This document shows, piece after piece, positions 54,801 to 64,000 of a stretch of 64,000 nucleotides of DNA. The stretch is taken from contig NW_004440189.1 in assembly GCF_000330505.1 (NCBI RefSeq), forward strand, positions 206,524-270,523, written 5' to 3'. This DNA is from Entamoeba invadens IP1 (taxonomy: Eukaryota; Evosea; Mastigamoebida; Endamoebidae). A model generated the notes under the pieces. The model saw nothing but the letters and a program-made list of their open reading frames with translations. It was not told the origin of the DNA and made no database searches. The translations under genes and the position numbers were made by a program. Position 1 is the stretch's first letter. Every line of letters begins with the position of its first letter.

Positions 54801-57719
54801 ACGAGTCTTTGTAGCAATGACATTGCCTTTTTCTGTTGTTGTTGATTCGGACTTAATTTGAAATCCCTCTACCGCAGATAGAATAATGAAATTGTTGTTC
54901 CCTTGAATAACAACAGCACACTCTGAACATGAAGAGTACATAATCAACGACAAACTATTCATAATCAGTTTTGGACTGCTTTCAACATACAATTCTTTTG
55001 TTGCTGGAACTTCGAGTGAAATGGTTGCTGAAGATATAGTTAACACACAGACATTTGAATCAATACATGGACACGAATAGTCTCTTGAAGAGTCCGAAGA
55101 CGAAATATCATACACATTTCCATTATAATAACAATTATGTGTTGAAAGACCCAATTTGTTACAATCTTCTACTGAAATCACGCCACCAGCTGTGGCTGGA
55201 ATAACAACAGCTTGGTTATCACATGTTATATTTCCGTATACAACCTTTCTATATTTGTTCGTCATAACCATTTTCACATAAGTTGAAGTTGGAGTGTTCC
55301 CAAGTGTCAGTTCGGCGGTGGTTGGTTGAACAACAAAAATTGGTTTTGTTGCTTGTGTTGAAATGGGTTCAATAGAATTGACTGTTATTGTCGAGACAGA
55401 TGATGATAAAGTAATGACACCAGTTCCAGTTTCAGTCACTTTGTCTAAAAGCACATTCGAATAATCCAAAGTAATTGTACTCAACGTCTTTAATGATACT
55501 AGTGAGTGCACGTTTTTGAGCACAAGTGGCGTCTTCGCAATCAGTGTTGTAACCGAATCACTTGCTTCGACATTATCAATTGTCAAAGAAGTACCATCAA
55601 CTGTCACAGTTGATACAGATGAAGGCAAAGCAGTCACATTCCTAATTCTACTGAAGTTGTATATTAAAACATCTCCACTGACATTAATAGTCCCATCAAA
55701 AGAAGTGATCTCTGACGAGACAAGTGATGTAAGATCACTTGGAATGGCGACAGTGCACAATTCTCCTTTACACGGACAATACAAATAATCAAATCCACTC
55801 GGGTAACTCGGTTTAGTAGCAGTGCATAACACAGATTTCTCTACTTTACTTGTTGGGCACACTCGCAACAATTGGTTGATCTTCACAAGTGTAGATGTGT
55901 CGCTTTCGATGGTTCCAGAACCATAGTCTTCACCATTTTCAACCAACTCTAAACATTCATTCTGTGAATCAGCTAATAATACTTGAGTTGACTCCAATAT
56001 CTTGTTATGAGCATAAAAAACTGGTTTCCCGTTCAAGTTTTTATATATTGAAGTGAGTGTAATTGTCTCCGCAACAAATGCGTGAGACTCTTCAATAATA
56101 AGATTGACACGATCTTGAATTTCGGCATTTTTGCATGTTAAATTCGTTGCAATTGTATACGTCTTATCTGACAAGAATATACAATTTTGTACAGTGTGGC
56201 TTAACCCTCTCAACGTTCTTCCTCCATTCCCTTTGAACTCCATTTTAGCCCAAAATCGGTTGAAATTTCCACCATCAAATACAGACTTTTCAATAATCAG
56301 TTCAAGTTGACTTGTTTCAATTAAAGAGGTTTCGTTACAGTCAAATTGGTCGAGGAGGGTGTCTGACTTCACTGTACACGAACAGTCTCGTATTGCATTG
56401 TAATCAACTGGTTTTGTCAATGTATCCAATTTCATCCACCTTTGTATCTGCCCTTTCTCCCCACAGACTGGGTATAAGTTTTGACCTTCCATCAGCTCTC
56501 TATTAGTGTCATTTATTAAATTTGTTGCAATTACAATTGCACCATCATCGATATATTTATCGACAGAGATTGTATTAAACACAAGTCGTTCAATGTAATA
56601 GTCTGCAACGGAGTCTATTGTAAGTTCTTCCGTAACATTAAGTCCACCATACACTGTGAATGGGAAATTTGGTAACAAGAATGAGCTTAATATCGAGAGA
56701 AACGTGACATTTGGCACGTCGGTGACATCAACTTCAAAGGTGAGTGAATTCATTCTCTGTGGGATCAAGAAATCCGCCCAAGTAGTTGTATTATATGAAT
56801 CGAATATGACGTACTCGTTGTTAGTATACAAATTGAAGTCATAGAGTCTTGACAGATATCTACAGTCGGGATAATTAAACGATCCCGTTGTTCGAATAGT
56901 TCCTTCTTGTACTTTAGGCTTGCACGAGCAATCTGTATATTTTCCTTTTGACCAAAAGCATTGGACGTATCGATCAATACTTCCTCTATTGCATATCGAA
57001 ATCATTTTAAAGTCCGTGTTCTTCACATCAGGCGCTGAAAAATTGAAAGCGTTGTATTGGTACACACACGTTTGATCCTTTGCATTGATTCTTTCTGTTC
57101 TCACGAATGGGTGTGTGATTCCCGCGTTGTTTATAAAGTCCTCATTGATGACTTTGAACAAAACAAACGCCTCGGGGTTAAGTCTTGTTACATTAAAAAA
57201 TTCGTATCCCTGTGTATAGACGTATAGTGGTTTGTCGGAATTAATTAAGACAACCGAAGAAGCCCATACATCGGATCGTGTCATAAATTCAAACACGACA
57301 CCATCTAAGTGTTTGTTCTCAACATACCAAAATGCTCGAATCCCTTGTTCGTTCAATACAAAATAGTCCATTCCATGGCCGTCCTCAAAGATAAGTGAAT
57401 TTTTCGATACCGAATTTTCATTTGCTTTATCTCCAGCTACATCACCTCGACAATTCTGTGAGATGGTGAGCGAATGTTTGCCTATTGATGTGGCAGCTCC
57501 CGATTTAAAAGTGTAATCTGCTCCAATAACAGATGACCCACTCCACTTAAATTCAACGTTTTGCGGCACAACACATGTACTTGGAACTAAAGCCTTATAG
57601 AATAATGTTGCGTTGTTCGTGTCAGATTGGTAACATATACTCCCCGGAAGATCAGCCGATAAACACAATACAACAAAAAATGAGAGAAAAGTTAATAACA
57701 TGGACATCGTTCCGACCAT
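51804..57719 (-). CDS. Transmembrane kinase-like receptor (TMK), probable pseudokinase
   Basis: 1971 residues. Signal peptide MVGTMSMLLTFLSFFVVLCLS. The ectodomain first half (about 25-1000) is Thr/Ser/Val-rich, beta-helix-like. About residues 1025-1525 are Cys-rich CxxC repeats (furin/EGF-like). The membrane segment is at about 1533-1557 (ALIIIAIAIFIALLIVLCIM). A beta-rich juxtamembrane domain is followed by a kinase-like domain from about 1745. The kinase fold keeps DFG (Asp 1850), APE and the C-lobe, but HRD is HYN (Asn 1827), and no glycine-rich loop or VAIK lysine can be found. I therefore predict no phosphotransfer. Entamoeba TMKs are a large surface family for ligand sensing (established). 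Uninterrupted, no intron. Confidence 0.94.
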   Translation of the reverse strand: MVGTMSMLLTFLSFFVVLCLSADLPGSICYQSDTNNATLFYKALVPSTCVVPQNVEFKWSGSSVIGADYTFKSGAATSIGKHSLTISQNCRGDVAGDKANENSVSKNSLIFEDGHGMDYFVLNEQGIRAFWYVENKHLDGVVFEFMTRSDVWASSVVLINSDKPLYVYTQGYEFFNVTRLNPEAFVLFKVINEDFINNAGITHPFVRTERINAKDQTCVYQYNAFNFSAPDVKNTDFKMISICNRGSIDRYVQCFWSKGKYTDCSCKPKVQEGTIRTTGSFNYPDCRYLSRLYDFNLYTNNEYVIFDSYNTTTWADFLIPQRMNSLTFEVDVTDVPNVTFLSILSSFLLPNFPFTVYGGLNVTEELTIDSVADYYIERLVFNTISVDKYIDDGAIVIATNLINDTNRELMEGQNLYPVCGEKGQIQRWMKLDTLTKPVDYNAIRDCSCTVKSDTLLDQFDCNETSLIETSQLELIIEKSVFDGGNFNRFWAKMEFKGNGGRTLRGLSHTVQNCIFLSDKTYTIATNLTCKNAEIQDRVNLIIEESHAFVAETITLTSIYKNLNGKPVFYAHNKILESTQVLLADSQNECLELVENGEDYGSGTIESDTSTLVKINQLLRVCPTSKVEKSVLCTATKPSYPSGFDYLYCPCKGELCTVAIPSDLTSLVSSEITSFDGTINVSGDVLIYNFSRIRNVTALPSSVSTVTVDGTSLTIDNVEASDSVTTLIAKTPLVLKNVHSLVSLKTLSTITLDYSNVLLDKVTETGTGVITLSSSVSTITVNSIEPISTQATKPIFVVQPTTAELTLGNTPTSTYVKMVMTNKYRKVVYGNITCDNQAVVIPATAGGVISVEDCNKLGLSTHNCYYNGNVYDISSSDSSRDYSCPCIDSNVCVLTISSATISLEVPATKELYVESSPKLIMNSLSLIMYSSCSECAVVIQGNNNFIILSAVEGFQIKSESTTTEKGNVIATKTRAIAFDAGGLKTGSTLKGSQLVAKVVASDKAYCTTMRFKEAATCMICGDIIANSNGKCDNRAAVVNCATTASSGHCTSCADGFYLVGTTLNNQRCEACGNLCTKCSSNTECILCNAGSKLSGTTCTRITEADSCDYYSGGICRKCPGKKMTDGTFQSCTESCSASCDTCYTLSTEEKCPVCTISDKYTREDEAKQSCSQSVGASSVSNKGAMSCENGYSIGSGKCSTCEASCAKCSGVTCYECKNSSQILLNGICTNTNCKTVSNFKCLNCAEESGSTKMYYDDADGQCKPVDDSCNGATFFGVCMKCVNQQDVVSTDKKTCEAPKTTALIKRETSDICELYLFGICQRCSSQYYSSGNECRKCIDNCNLCSDGSSCSLCDDKYTYNFQSKTCEPLTLEHCDNIYKSVCIHCEYGYYAFNGRCQQCNTKCATCVSSTTCSSCAEGYYLNGTSCLDSEEASINFCATYSPEGCLNCTSGYYLDAGNCHTCNEFLVGCMSCNKTSKKCTSCGKDYVMTLDGCVKYDTIEHCKRAIDGYCDECDDWYALSYNRQRCEKYPLGYGVALIIIAIAIFIALLIVLCIMLYVYYQYRSKQLEETRASRVFPLKHCDVALMPYPTMEQIVSEATLIEFQEKMELNKEYMKRFYIGNKGSDEVELQFVIDKDERYRVDFEPHSCLLKSGMCISERVLIYPNCSFTIQNAFKVRVFVDNQLKEELSFKLSANTVDSLFIDPHLINIETNMRSNYKITVSKANYNNQSVVVRNIRSFDFKSDEKKIYDEPLNILENFPQSSYLTKLIGKVLLDKTHLIVTEFATFGTLQDFISAGKEMALSMRCRVLLDAAKGIAVLHAKNFLHYNIKPANVMLMSTDVNDVSIVKLTDFGYQDTYMKFWNHRTEVKERPTYIAPEIITGQKYTSKTDVYAFAVTMYAIATMKEPFPVSEYKYPWSISKFVCVGRRLEQPANMSKQLYNIISNSWEHCSADRFTIDEVVHDLKKVQENSY

Positions 57720-58261
57720 ATTGGTTTTCTTTTTAAGTTTAAGTGGAGTTTTTTATTAATGAAAATGTATCATTTTATAGTTTGTGATTATAATTTGGAT
57801 AAGAGTGTTTTTATCAATGAGAATCAAGAATTTGAGGCGAATAGTCAAAAGAAATTTCTTGTGTTTTTTCTCAACATTTTGTTTCTTTGTATTATATAAT
57901 TATTGTTTTTTTATTAATTGAATTACTATTCAAAATCGTTTTTTGTGTTTATTTTTATTTCGTTTTTTTCGTTTTTGTTATTTTATTTAAAGGATTTTTT
58001 AAAGAAGTAATATAATTATTTATAATTTTTTTATTGTTTAAACGGTTTTTGAATTATGAAAAAATATTGGTTCTAGTTTTAAAATAGATCATAATCATTT
58101 TTTAATCATAAAAATAATTTTTACAAATTGAAATAGTTATTATGATAGTTATTAAAATTAAAATTTATAAATTATAGTTTATCTTTTTTTTGAAATAAGA
58201 TTGAAAAAAGATTGAAAGAGTAGAATCGCGCAAAATTTAAGGATGTTTTTTAGAGGTAAAA
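57720..58261. other. Divergent intergenic region, poly-T/poly-A rich
   Basis: About 540 bases of strongly AT-rich DNA between divergent genes. Nothing specific recognised. Confidence 0.5.
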
Positions 58262-58772
58262 ATGATGAAAAAAACGCATGAAGGTCGGAATTTTGCTTTT
58301 CCAAGGCAACATCAACAAAACGAACAAAACGACAAATCTACAACATTATTGAAATATATCAACAAACTTATACAAGACAGAAATAAACTTGTCACTGTTT
58401 TGAAAAGGCACGAAACAGTGGGGATCGAACTTGAAACAATTATCGCAAGACATACAGAAATCGAGAACAAGAAGATTGAATTTTTAGAGAATGAAATCAA
58501 CCACCTCAGAGTTTGTTTTGACCCACCTTTTTCTGCAAGAATTCATAATATAGAATAATATTGTAACAATCGACAAAAAAATCAGAATTGTTCAAGAAGG
58601 CACTCTTTCTCGTAAAAGTGAACACAAAAGACCAAGCCTAATTTCTCCAAAACGGAAGAGATTTTCAACTGAAAACAATGAAATGAGGAATTACATGTAT
58701 GGCGACTTGACAAAATGCGTTAAACATCTTCATGTTTGTTACCAACATAAAATAAAAACACAACTGACATAA
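58262..58772 (+). CDS. Small coiled-coil protein with one short intron
   Basis: Exon 1 is 58262-58510, exon 2 is 58554-58772; the intron is only 43 bp (GTTTGT...TAG). Product 155 residues, unknown. The first half is a helical coiled coil (LLKYINKLIQDRNKLVTVLK) ending at ENEINHLR. The second exon adds a basic Ser/Arg/Lys segment (SRKSEHKRPSLISPKRKR) that looks like a nuclear localisation signal. Without splicing, the first frame stops at 58558 and the clearly coding second part is left out. A second GTTTGT at 58736 could begin another intron and give a different C-terminus. Confidence 0.65.
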
Positions 58773-58976
58773 AGAAGCGCCTAAAAGTGTTGGAGAGCCG
58801 ATTAACCACGCCTGGGACATACCCTTTGAAATCCCATAAGTTGCCATAAAATAAACTAATTTTATAGTATTCTTTATTAAAAAACAAAAATCGAAAACAT
58901 CAAAAATCAAGCATCAAAAAAAATAAAGGGTTAGGTCTTAAGTCAATCCATCAAACAGTAATTTCAAAGGAACCCT

Positions 58977-60956
58977 ATGCCGTTGTACACCTTCAAGAAA
59001 ATCACCCCGGTCCCAACAGCAAGTAGTTTGCAAGACATTGTCCTGAGTGGCACAAACAAACACACCCCGACTGTTGTTCACAAACAGTACGCAATTCATC
59101 GTATTCGTGCATTTTACATGAGAAAAGTCAAGTACTGCTCTCAGTCGTACCACGACAGATTGGCTTTGATCCTCGAAGAGTTTCCAACCCTAGACGATCT
59201 CCATCCGTTTTATGGCGATCTGATGAACGTTTTGTATGACAGAGATCACTACAAGTTGGCTCTTGCTCAACTTTCTGTCGCAAAAAAGCTTGTTGATGGT
59301 GTTGGAACAGAATACGTCAAATACCTTAAATACGCCGATTCATTATACAGATGCAAACAATTGAAAAGAGCCGCACTTGGTCGTATGTCTTCTATTGTTA
59401 AGCAACAGAATGCGTCGTTGGCCTATTTGGAACAAGTAAGACAACACATTGGAAGACTTCCAAGTATCGATCCAGTCAGTCGCTCGCTCATCCTTGCTGG
59501 TTTCCCAAACGTTGGAAAAAGTTCGTTAATGAACGTTTTCACAAATGCAAATGTCGATGTGCAGCCGTATGCATTCACAACCAAATCACTTTTTGTCGGA
59601 CACACCGACTATAACTACACTCAGTGGCAAGTCCTTGATACTCCGGGTATTCTGGACCACCCACTTGAAGAGAGAAATGTCATTGAAATGCAATCTATCA
59701 CTGCTTTGGCTCATCTTTCGTGCTGTGTTTTGTACTTGATGGATGTCAGTGCTAACTGTGGTTACACCATCCAACAACAAGCCTCGTTGTTCAAGTCGAT
59801 GAGACCACTTTTCAACCAAAAGCCAGTCATTTTAGTCCTCAACAAGGTTGACTTGGCACCCATTGAATCCCTTGACGCTGAAGACCAAAAAACGATTCAA
59901 GAGTTGACTGCAATGTCGACTTTAGTCTGCCAATGCTCATGCTATAAGCCAGAGTTGTATGGTGATTTGAAAGTGAAGGCGTGCTCGATGTTGAAGGACA
60001 GTGTGAACGTTGACAAACTTTCTGGAAAGAAGGGAGAACTACTTTTGAACAAGCTCCGAGTGACGATGCCAAAGAAGAGAGACGATATTGCAAGGCCATC
60101 TCTTGCTGCTCCTGAGATGAAGAGAATGGAGACATCCGAAATAGAGCCGGACATGACGCAGTGTCAAAAGGAATTATTGAGACTTGAACGAGACTATGCT
60201 GCCTATGAAAGAGGTGAGATCCCATGGCAAGAATACATGAAAGATAGAGAAGGATATATCTTAGATAATGAAGAGTGGAAGTACGATGTTATTCCTGAAA
60301 TAGTCGATGGTATGAACATTGCTGATTACGTTGATCCAAACATCGAAGCCAAATTGGAAGAACTTGAAAAGGAAGAAGAGCAACAACTCCTGACTGCTGC
60401 TGTTGAGTTTGATGACTCAATGAGACTGAACCCTGAAGATCAAGAAATCTACGATGAAATAGTTGATGCACAACTGGTGTTAAAGAGTGTTTCTCATAAC
60501 AAAAAGGGCAACAAGGCGAACCAAATCAGTTTACAAACAAGAGGAAGAACTCGCGATGAACTTCAAGAACATTTGGAAGACCTTGGAATCGACACGGAGA
60601 CTGCGAAAAAGTCAGTGAGTCAAGTCAAAGCCAAATCAAGAGGAAGAACACTCTCTGTTAAAAGGGGTCGAGAAGTTCCTTTCATGGACGATGACGAAGA
60701 TATTGATTATGAAACACCAAAAGGACGTTCTGTATCTAGAAAGAGAAGTCGATCAAATTCCCTTATTAGAAAGGGAGAAGAAACCGCATTCCCCACACAG
60801 GCAATGAGAGACAAAGCCGAGAAAATCAGAAGACTTGGGAGAAACTCGTTGCAACGAAAGAGCAAGACTGGAGAGTCGGACAACAAAATCGACAACTTAA
60901 GACCCAAGTGGTTGATCAGTGGAAAGATGAATGGTGGAACTCGTGACTGGAGATAA
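58977..60956 (+). CDS. NOG1: Nucleolar GTP-binding protein 1 (60S assembly GTPase)
   Basis: 659 residues, normal for NOG1/GTPBP4. The N-terminal helical region (MPLYTFKKITPVPTASSLQD) is followed by the Obg-type G domain: G1 GFPNVGKSS (about residue 175), G2/TTKS, G3 DTPG, G4 NKVD. A long charged C-terminus carries basic nuclear signals (SRKRSRSNS) and ends RPKWLISGKMNGGTRDWR, close to the conserved NOG1 end. It acts in nucleolar and cytoplasmic steps of large-subunit maturation. Single exon, with C/G-ending codons suggesting good expression. Confidence 0.98.
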   Translation: MPLYTFKKITPVPTASSLQDIVLSGTNKHTPTVVHKQYAIHRIRAFYMRKVKYCSQSYHDRLALILEEFPTLDDLHPFYGDLMNVLYDRDHYKLALAQLSVAKKLVDGVGTEYVKYLKYADSLYRCKQLKRAALGRMSSIVKQQNASLAYLEQVRQHIGRLPSIDPVSRSLILAGFPNVGKSSLMNVFTNANVDVQPYAFTTKSLFVGHTDYNYTQWQVLDTPGILDHPLEERNVIEMQSITALAHLSCCVLYLMDVSANCGYTIQQQASLFKSMRPLFNQKPVILVLNKVDLAPIESLDAEDQKTIQELTAMSTLVCQCSCYKPELYGDLKVKACSMLKDSVNVDKLSGKKGELLLNKLRVTMPKKRDDIARPSLAAPEMKRMETSEIEPDMTQCQKELLRLERDYAAYERGEIPWQEYMKDREGYILDNEEWKYDVIPEIVDGMNIADYVDPNIEAKLEELEKEEEQQLLTAAVEFDDSMRLNPEDQEIYDEIVDAQLVLKSVSHNKKGNKANQISLQTRGRTRDELQEHLEDLGIDTETAKKSVSQVKAKSRGRTLSVKRGREVPFMDDDEDIDYETPKGRSVSRKRSRSNSLIRKGEETAFPTQAMRDKAEKIRRLGRNSLQRKSKTGESDNKIDNLRPKWLISGKMNGGTRDWR

Positions 60957-60992
60957 AATTTTGATTGAGTTTATTTTGTTGGTTCATCTTTA

Positions 60993-61127
60993 GGCTTCGC
61001 ACCCGAGAATTTTCTTATCAAAAATTAGTATTGAAAAACTCTAATAAAACGGGTCAATTTTTCTTTCCCGTTTTATTAGCTTTTTTAAATACTAATTTTT
61101 AATAAGAAAATTCTTGGGTGCGAAGCC
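60993..61127. mobile_element. MITE family A, copy 2
   Basis: 135 bp. The ends GGCTTCGCACCCGAGA and its inverse (one mismatch: GTGCGAAGCC preceded by TTG) are flanked by TA on both sides. Interior similar to the copy at 29078-29206. It sits between convergent NOG1 and the PH-domain gene, the only structure in that spacer. Confidence 0.9.
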
Positions 61128-61226
61128 TATTCATCTTGTTATTGTTCTTTCCACAGTTATTTCTATGGTAATACTATTACCGTAATAGTAATACTTTCAG
61201 CGTAATTAAAACAACTAGAACAAAGC

Positions 61227-63005
61227 TTAAATTATGGGTGGGTTAATCTGAAGAGCAGAATGATTCTTCTTAAGTCCAGGTTTGGGGGCTGGCTTTTTAG
61301 GTGGGAGTGGTGCGCTTCCTGTTGGTTTCTCACTGTGGGCTGTTCTTCTTGGGGACAAAGGGGGGACTGGTGGAGGAACATCTGAGCCTTCAACGGGTTC
61401 TTTAGGACTGATTGGCCCAATTTCCTTAGCAACACTCTGTCCGATATCCTTTACTGTCATAATAGAAGTTACTTCCTTCGCTCGGGGTGACCTTTCTGAT
61501 TTTTCTGGAAGGGCAAGTGGCTGTAATTCTTGGTCATAAAGATGCCCCACCTGATCTTCATTCACTTCTTGTTTTGCAACAGGTTGTTTCGAGTTGTCAT
61601 CTTTCACCTTTGATTTTGAAGGGGCGGGATGTGGTGACTTTTTGAATGGGAACGTCGTGATGTTGTCGTCTTGTAAGTTGTACACCAGCGACACGTCCAA
61701 GCCTTCGTTGAATACATCATATCCGTACCCGTACCGAAGGACGCTGATTTCCAACGCAATTGGGTTACCAAACGCCTGAATGAGTTCATTATGGGAATCG
61801 ACATAAAATCCCTTCACAAGTTGAACGGCGTCTTGTAACATTTCCGGTGTTGGTGATTCGAGTATAGTCGTGATCTTAACCAAGTCGATGTTCGTTGTTT
61901 TAACAGAGACGTAGACTTCTCTGTTAGGCGCGTCGTTAATGATTTTCTGTATCAACAAGTTGAATCCTTTCAAATTACACTTCTCATAAAAATCCTTCAC
62001 AATAGTTGCTCTATCGTGTCCATCGATTTTAAACCGGTAATTCGCTTGGCGCGGTGGAGTCACTCCAAGATCTCTTCCAACAAAATCAATGGTTTTAATG
62101 TTGTTGATGCCCATCAACATGGTGACTTTATCATTAATCTTCCCACCGTCCGAAATCAAATTGACGATGGTTGGCGTGTGGTCCGTGATCATAAACCATC
62201 CCCCATCCATTCCTCCTCTCTTCGATAAATCAAGCCACATCCCTAAATTCTTCGGGTCGATACGAACACCAGTCAAATTTAAACGTTCGATCTCAGACGC
62301 AGGGGTGCCGACAGCCCAAAATGTGTCCACAACACTTTGTAACATCGGGCCTTGTTCCCCAGCAAATCGAAGACCAACTGCAGACAAGTCGGAGTTGATT
62401 GAAACTGAAAAGTCGATTGTGGTTTTGTCCTCAGGAAGAGCAGTCACTGCACACTCCAATAAAGAAGCTATTTGTCCGTTGTTCAACCATTGGACTTTAC
62501 TTCGTAAGACTAAGATGTTGTCTGTAGCGTTTCCTGTTGTGAATGAATTTGCCATTTTGAAAAGCGAGTGTTCGTCGATAAGGGTGTCCTCGCGTTTCTT
62601 CGATTTCACGTTGCCTAACACTTTATTCAACCCATCCAAAAACGCAACTAAGTCGTTCTCCGTATCGACAGTCAAGTGAAACGTTCTGATACCTCTTCAT
62701 GTTATTGCATTGCATTTGGAAGTGTTTTATTATTTTTTAACAAACTTGACACCACGAGAATTGATGGAGAAAGCAAGTCGTTTTGGTCGATCAGACTCAT
62801 CTTTAACATCCGTTCCTGGCGGTAAGTCAATCCACCCTTTTGCAGAAAGTGAGTCTGGTGCTTCAAAGTACCACAATTTACGATCTTTCAATACAAAGAA
62901 CCGTCGTTTCCACGTTTTCCATTTGCCGCCTTGTTTTGTCCCCCACCCCGAAAATTGTGACGGTTGGAGTGACTGGACACTCACAGTTGTCTTTCGCTCG
63001 GTCAT
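61227..63005 (-). CDS. PH-domain protein with proline-rich tail, two exons
   Basis: Exon 1 is 62746-63005, exon 2 is 61227-62685; a 60-bp intron (GTTTGT...CAG) splits the PH domain. Product 572 residues. The PH domain covers residues 15-115 (SGWGTKQGGKWKTWKRRFFVL, KLWYFEAPDS, GWIDLPPGT, then FHLTVDTENDLVAFLDGLNKV). The middle 300 residues have an alpha/beta, possibly leucine-rich-repeat character. The tail has SH3-type proline motifs (PPPVPPLSPRR, APLPPKKPAPKPGLKK). It is likely a membrane-recruited adaptor for actin or trafficking (inference). Splicing is needed for the PH C-terminal helix. Confidence 0.9.
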
Positions 63006-63514
63006 TGAGTTTTATTTTGAGTTCTTCAATTAATCAATTCCTTCGATGTTTTTTCTTTGGTTTTTTTCAATTAGTTGATGTGTTTGTATTTAATAAAAAG
63101 TTACTTGGAAATAGTATCTTCATCACTCCTAATTACATCTCCCGAATCTTACTCGACACCCAAGCAAGTTTCTACGTTTCAATAGAACTCCTATTTTTGT
63201 AGTCTTCTCAGATGTATAAATAACTCGACACAAATTATAACAAATGTATCCACGTTAATACTTATTAACATAATGTGTAGTAATCTGGTATTTAAAACGC
63301 CATTTTTGCATCGACTACAATGAATTTTAACTTTGTCTGAATAAAAGAAAAATGAAATTATTGAGAAATTAGTGTTGGAGTATTCGAAAAATTAGTCGAA
63401 TCTATCTTTATGATATCATTGACAAGCTATCAAAATTGTTATTTGCACAACAATGGATATATTTGAACCCACATTCAAGAAAAGAAAAATATGAAAAGAA
63501 CTCAAAAATAGAAC
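63006..63514. other. Divergent intergenic region
   Basis: About 510 AT-rich bases between divergent genes; nothing specific seen. Confidence 0.5.
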
Positions 63515-64000
63515 ATGTCAAACAACCTGAGGAGCAGCTGCTTCACACTTGAGCAACCAGACTTTTTACCAGACAAAAACCACCCACGTTCACTTACGCA
63601 AGAAAACAAACTCGACATGACGGGGAGAAAGCCACTGCCCAAGATGAACAAAAGCATGAACAGAACTACAATGGCCACTGTCACTCATTATGAAGATAAC
63701 GAGCCAATGGAACAAATTGAAGATGAATGGAAAAATGACACAACCACTTCGTGGGTAACTGTTAAGAAAAACAAAAGAATTCAAATGAAATTGAACTTCA
63801 TTATGGACCGGTCGTGTAAAGTGAAACAAGACTTGAGAGCAAAGAGAAACGGTTTGTTTAATCACTTCGTTTTAATACTTCTGTTGATACTAACACTAAA
63901 GTCTTGATGTCTGAATTGCGTAAAGTGCCGGGTCTTATCATCAACGAATTGATTCAATATTACTACGAACCGCACCACCACGACTTGGCAACAGCAACCG
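63515..64000 (+). CDS. Unknown protein, runs off the window
   Basis: Exon 1 is 63515-63851 (112 codons plus one base); an intron of 50 bp (63852-63901, GTTTGT...AAG) leads into exon 2, which is open to the window edge (VLMSELRKVPGLIINELIQ). The first exon is Asn/Lys/Thr-rich and hydrophilic with TTTSWVTVKKNKRIQMKL. Without the intron the frame ends at 63907 in a hydrophobic stretch that would wrongly look like a membrane tail. Family not recognised. Confidence 0.65.

Overview
The window looks like nuclear DNA of an Entamoeba species, most likely E. invadens or a close relative. The evidence is gene-dense, AT-rich DNA with intergenic runs of A and T; very short introns (43-80 bp) that start GTTTGT and end in AG; Entamoeba-type Cys-rich transmembrane kinases and a TLDc protein; Tc1/mariner transposons; and a Polinton/Maverick element. 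The species call is inference; the eukaryotic and Entamoeba features are seen directly.

Housekeeping and signalling genes fill 0-20 kb: an LRR-like/coiled-coil protein, a PP2C-like phosphatase (one intron), glycerate kinase, ribosomal protein uL14, an acidic tail-anchored protein, cytosolic HSP90 with a recognisable promoter, a very lysine-rich secreted protein, the actin-disassembly factor AIP1, a penta-EF-hand protein, and phenylalanyl-tRNA synthetase beta whose first exon (19 codons) is separated by an intron. From 42.6 to 64 kb the same kind of DNA returns: a frameshifted TLDc gene, an unknown 622-residue protein, an NDR/LATS kinase (three exons), a possible Alba-like protein, a Yip1-family membrane protein, a zinc-knuckle/RS protein, an FHA protein, a large transmembrane (pseudo)kinase, a small two-exon coiled-coil protein, the ribosome-assembly GTPase NOG1, a PH-domain protein, and a gene running off the right edge.

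The middle (20-42 kb) is a mobile-element and decay zone. It holds an inverted-repeat-bounded 1 kb segment, a pogo-like MITE, a full-length mariner transposon (22683-24231) with an intact transposase, a heavily broken transmembrane-kinase gene (24256-28706), two more TA-flanked MITEs, and then the main find.

The main find is a 12.2 kb Polinton/Maverick-type endogenous virus at 29878-42084. It is bounded by 175-bp terminal inverted repeats that I find identical by eye. It encodes a protein-primed family-B DNA polymerase (1265 aa), a retroviral-type integrase with an unusual D-D-35-D triad, an A32/FtsK-like packaging ATPase, a candidate major capsid protein broken by one stop and one frameshift, two small amphipathic virion-like proteins, a fibre-like repeat protein and several small ORFs. 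A 100-N assembly gap lies inside it. No separate adenovirus-type protease or penton protein is visible. They may lie in the gap, or the protease role may be filled by a Cys/His domain in the N-terminal part of the polymerase. The inverted repeats reach into the coding sequence, so two divergent genes share the same promoter and first eight codons.
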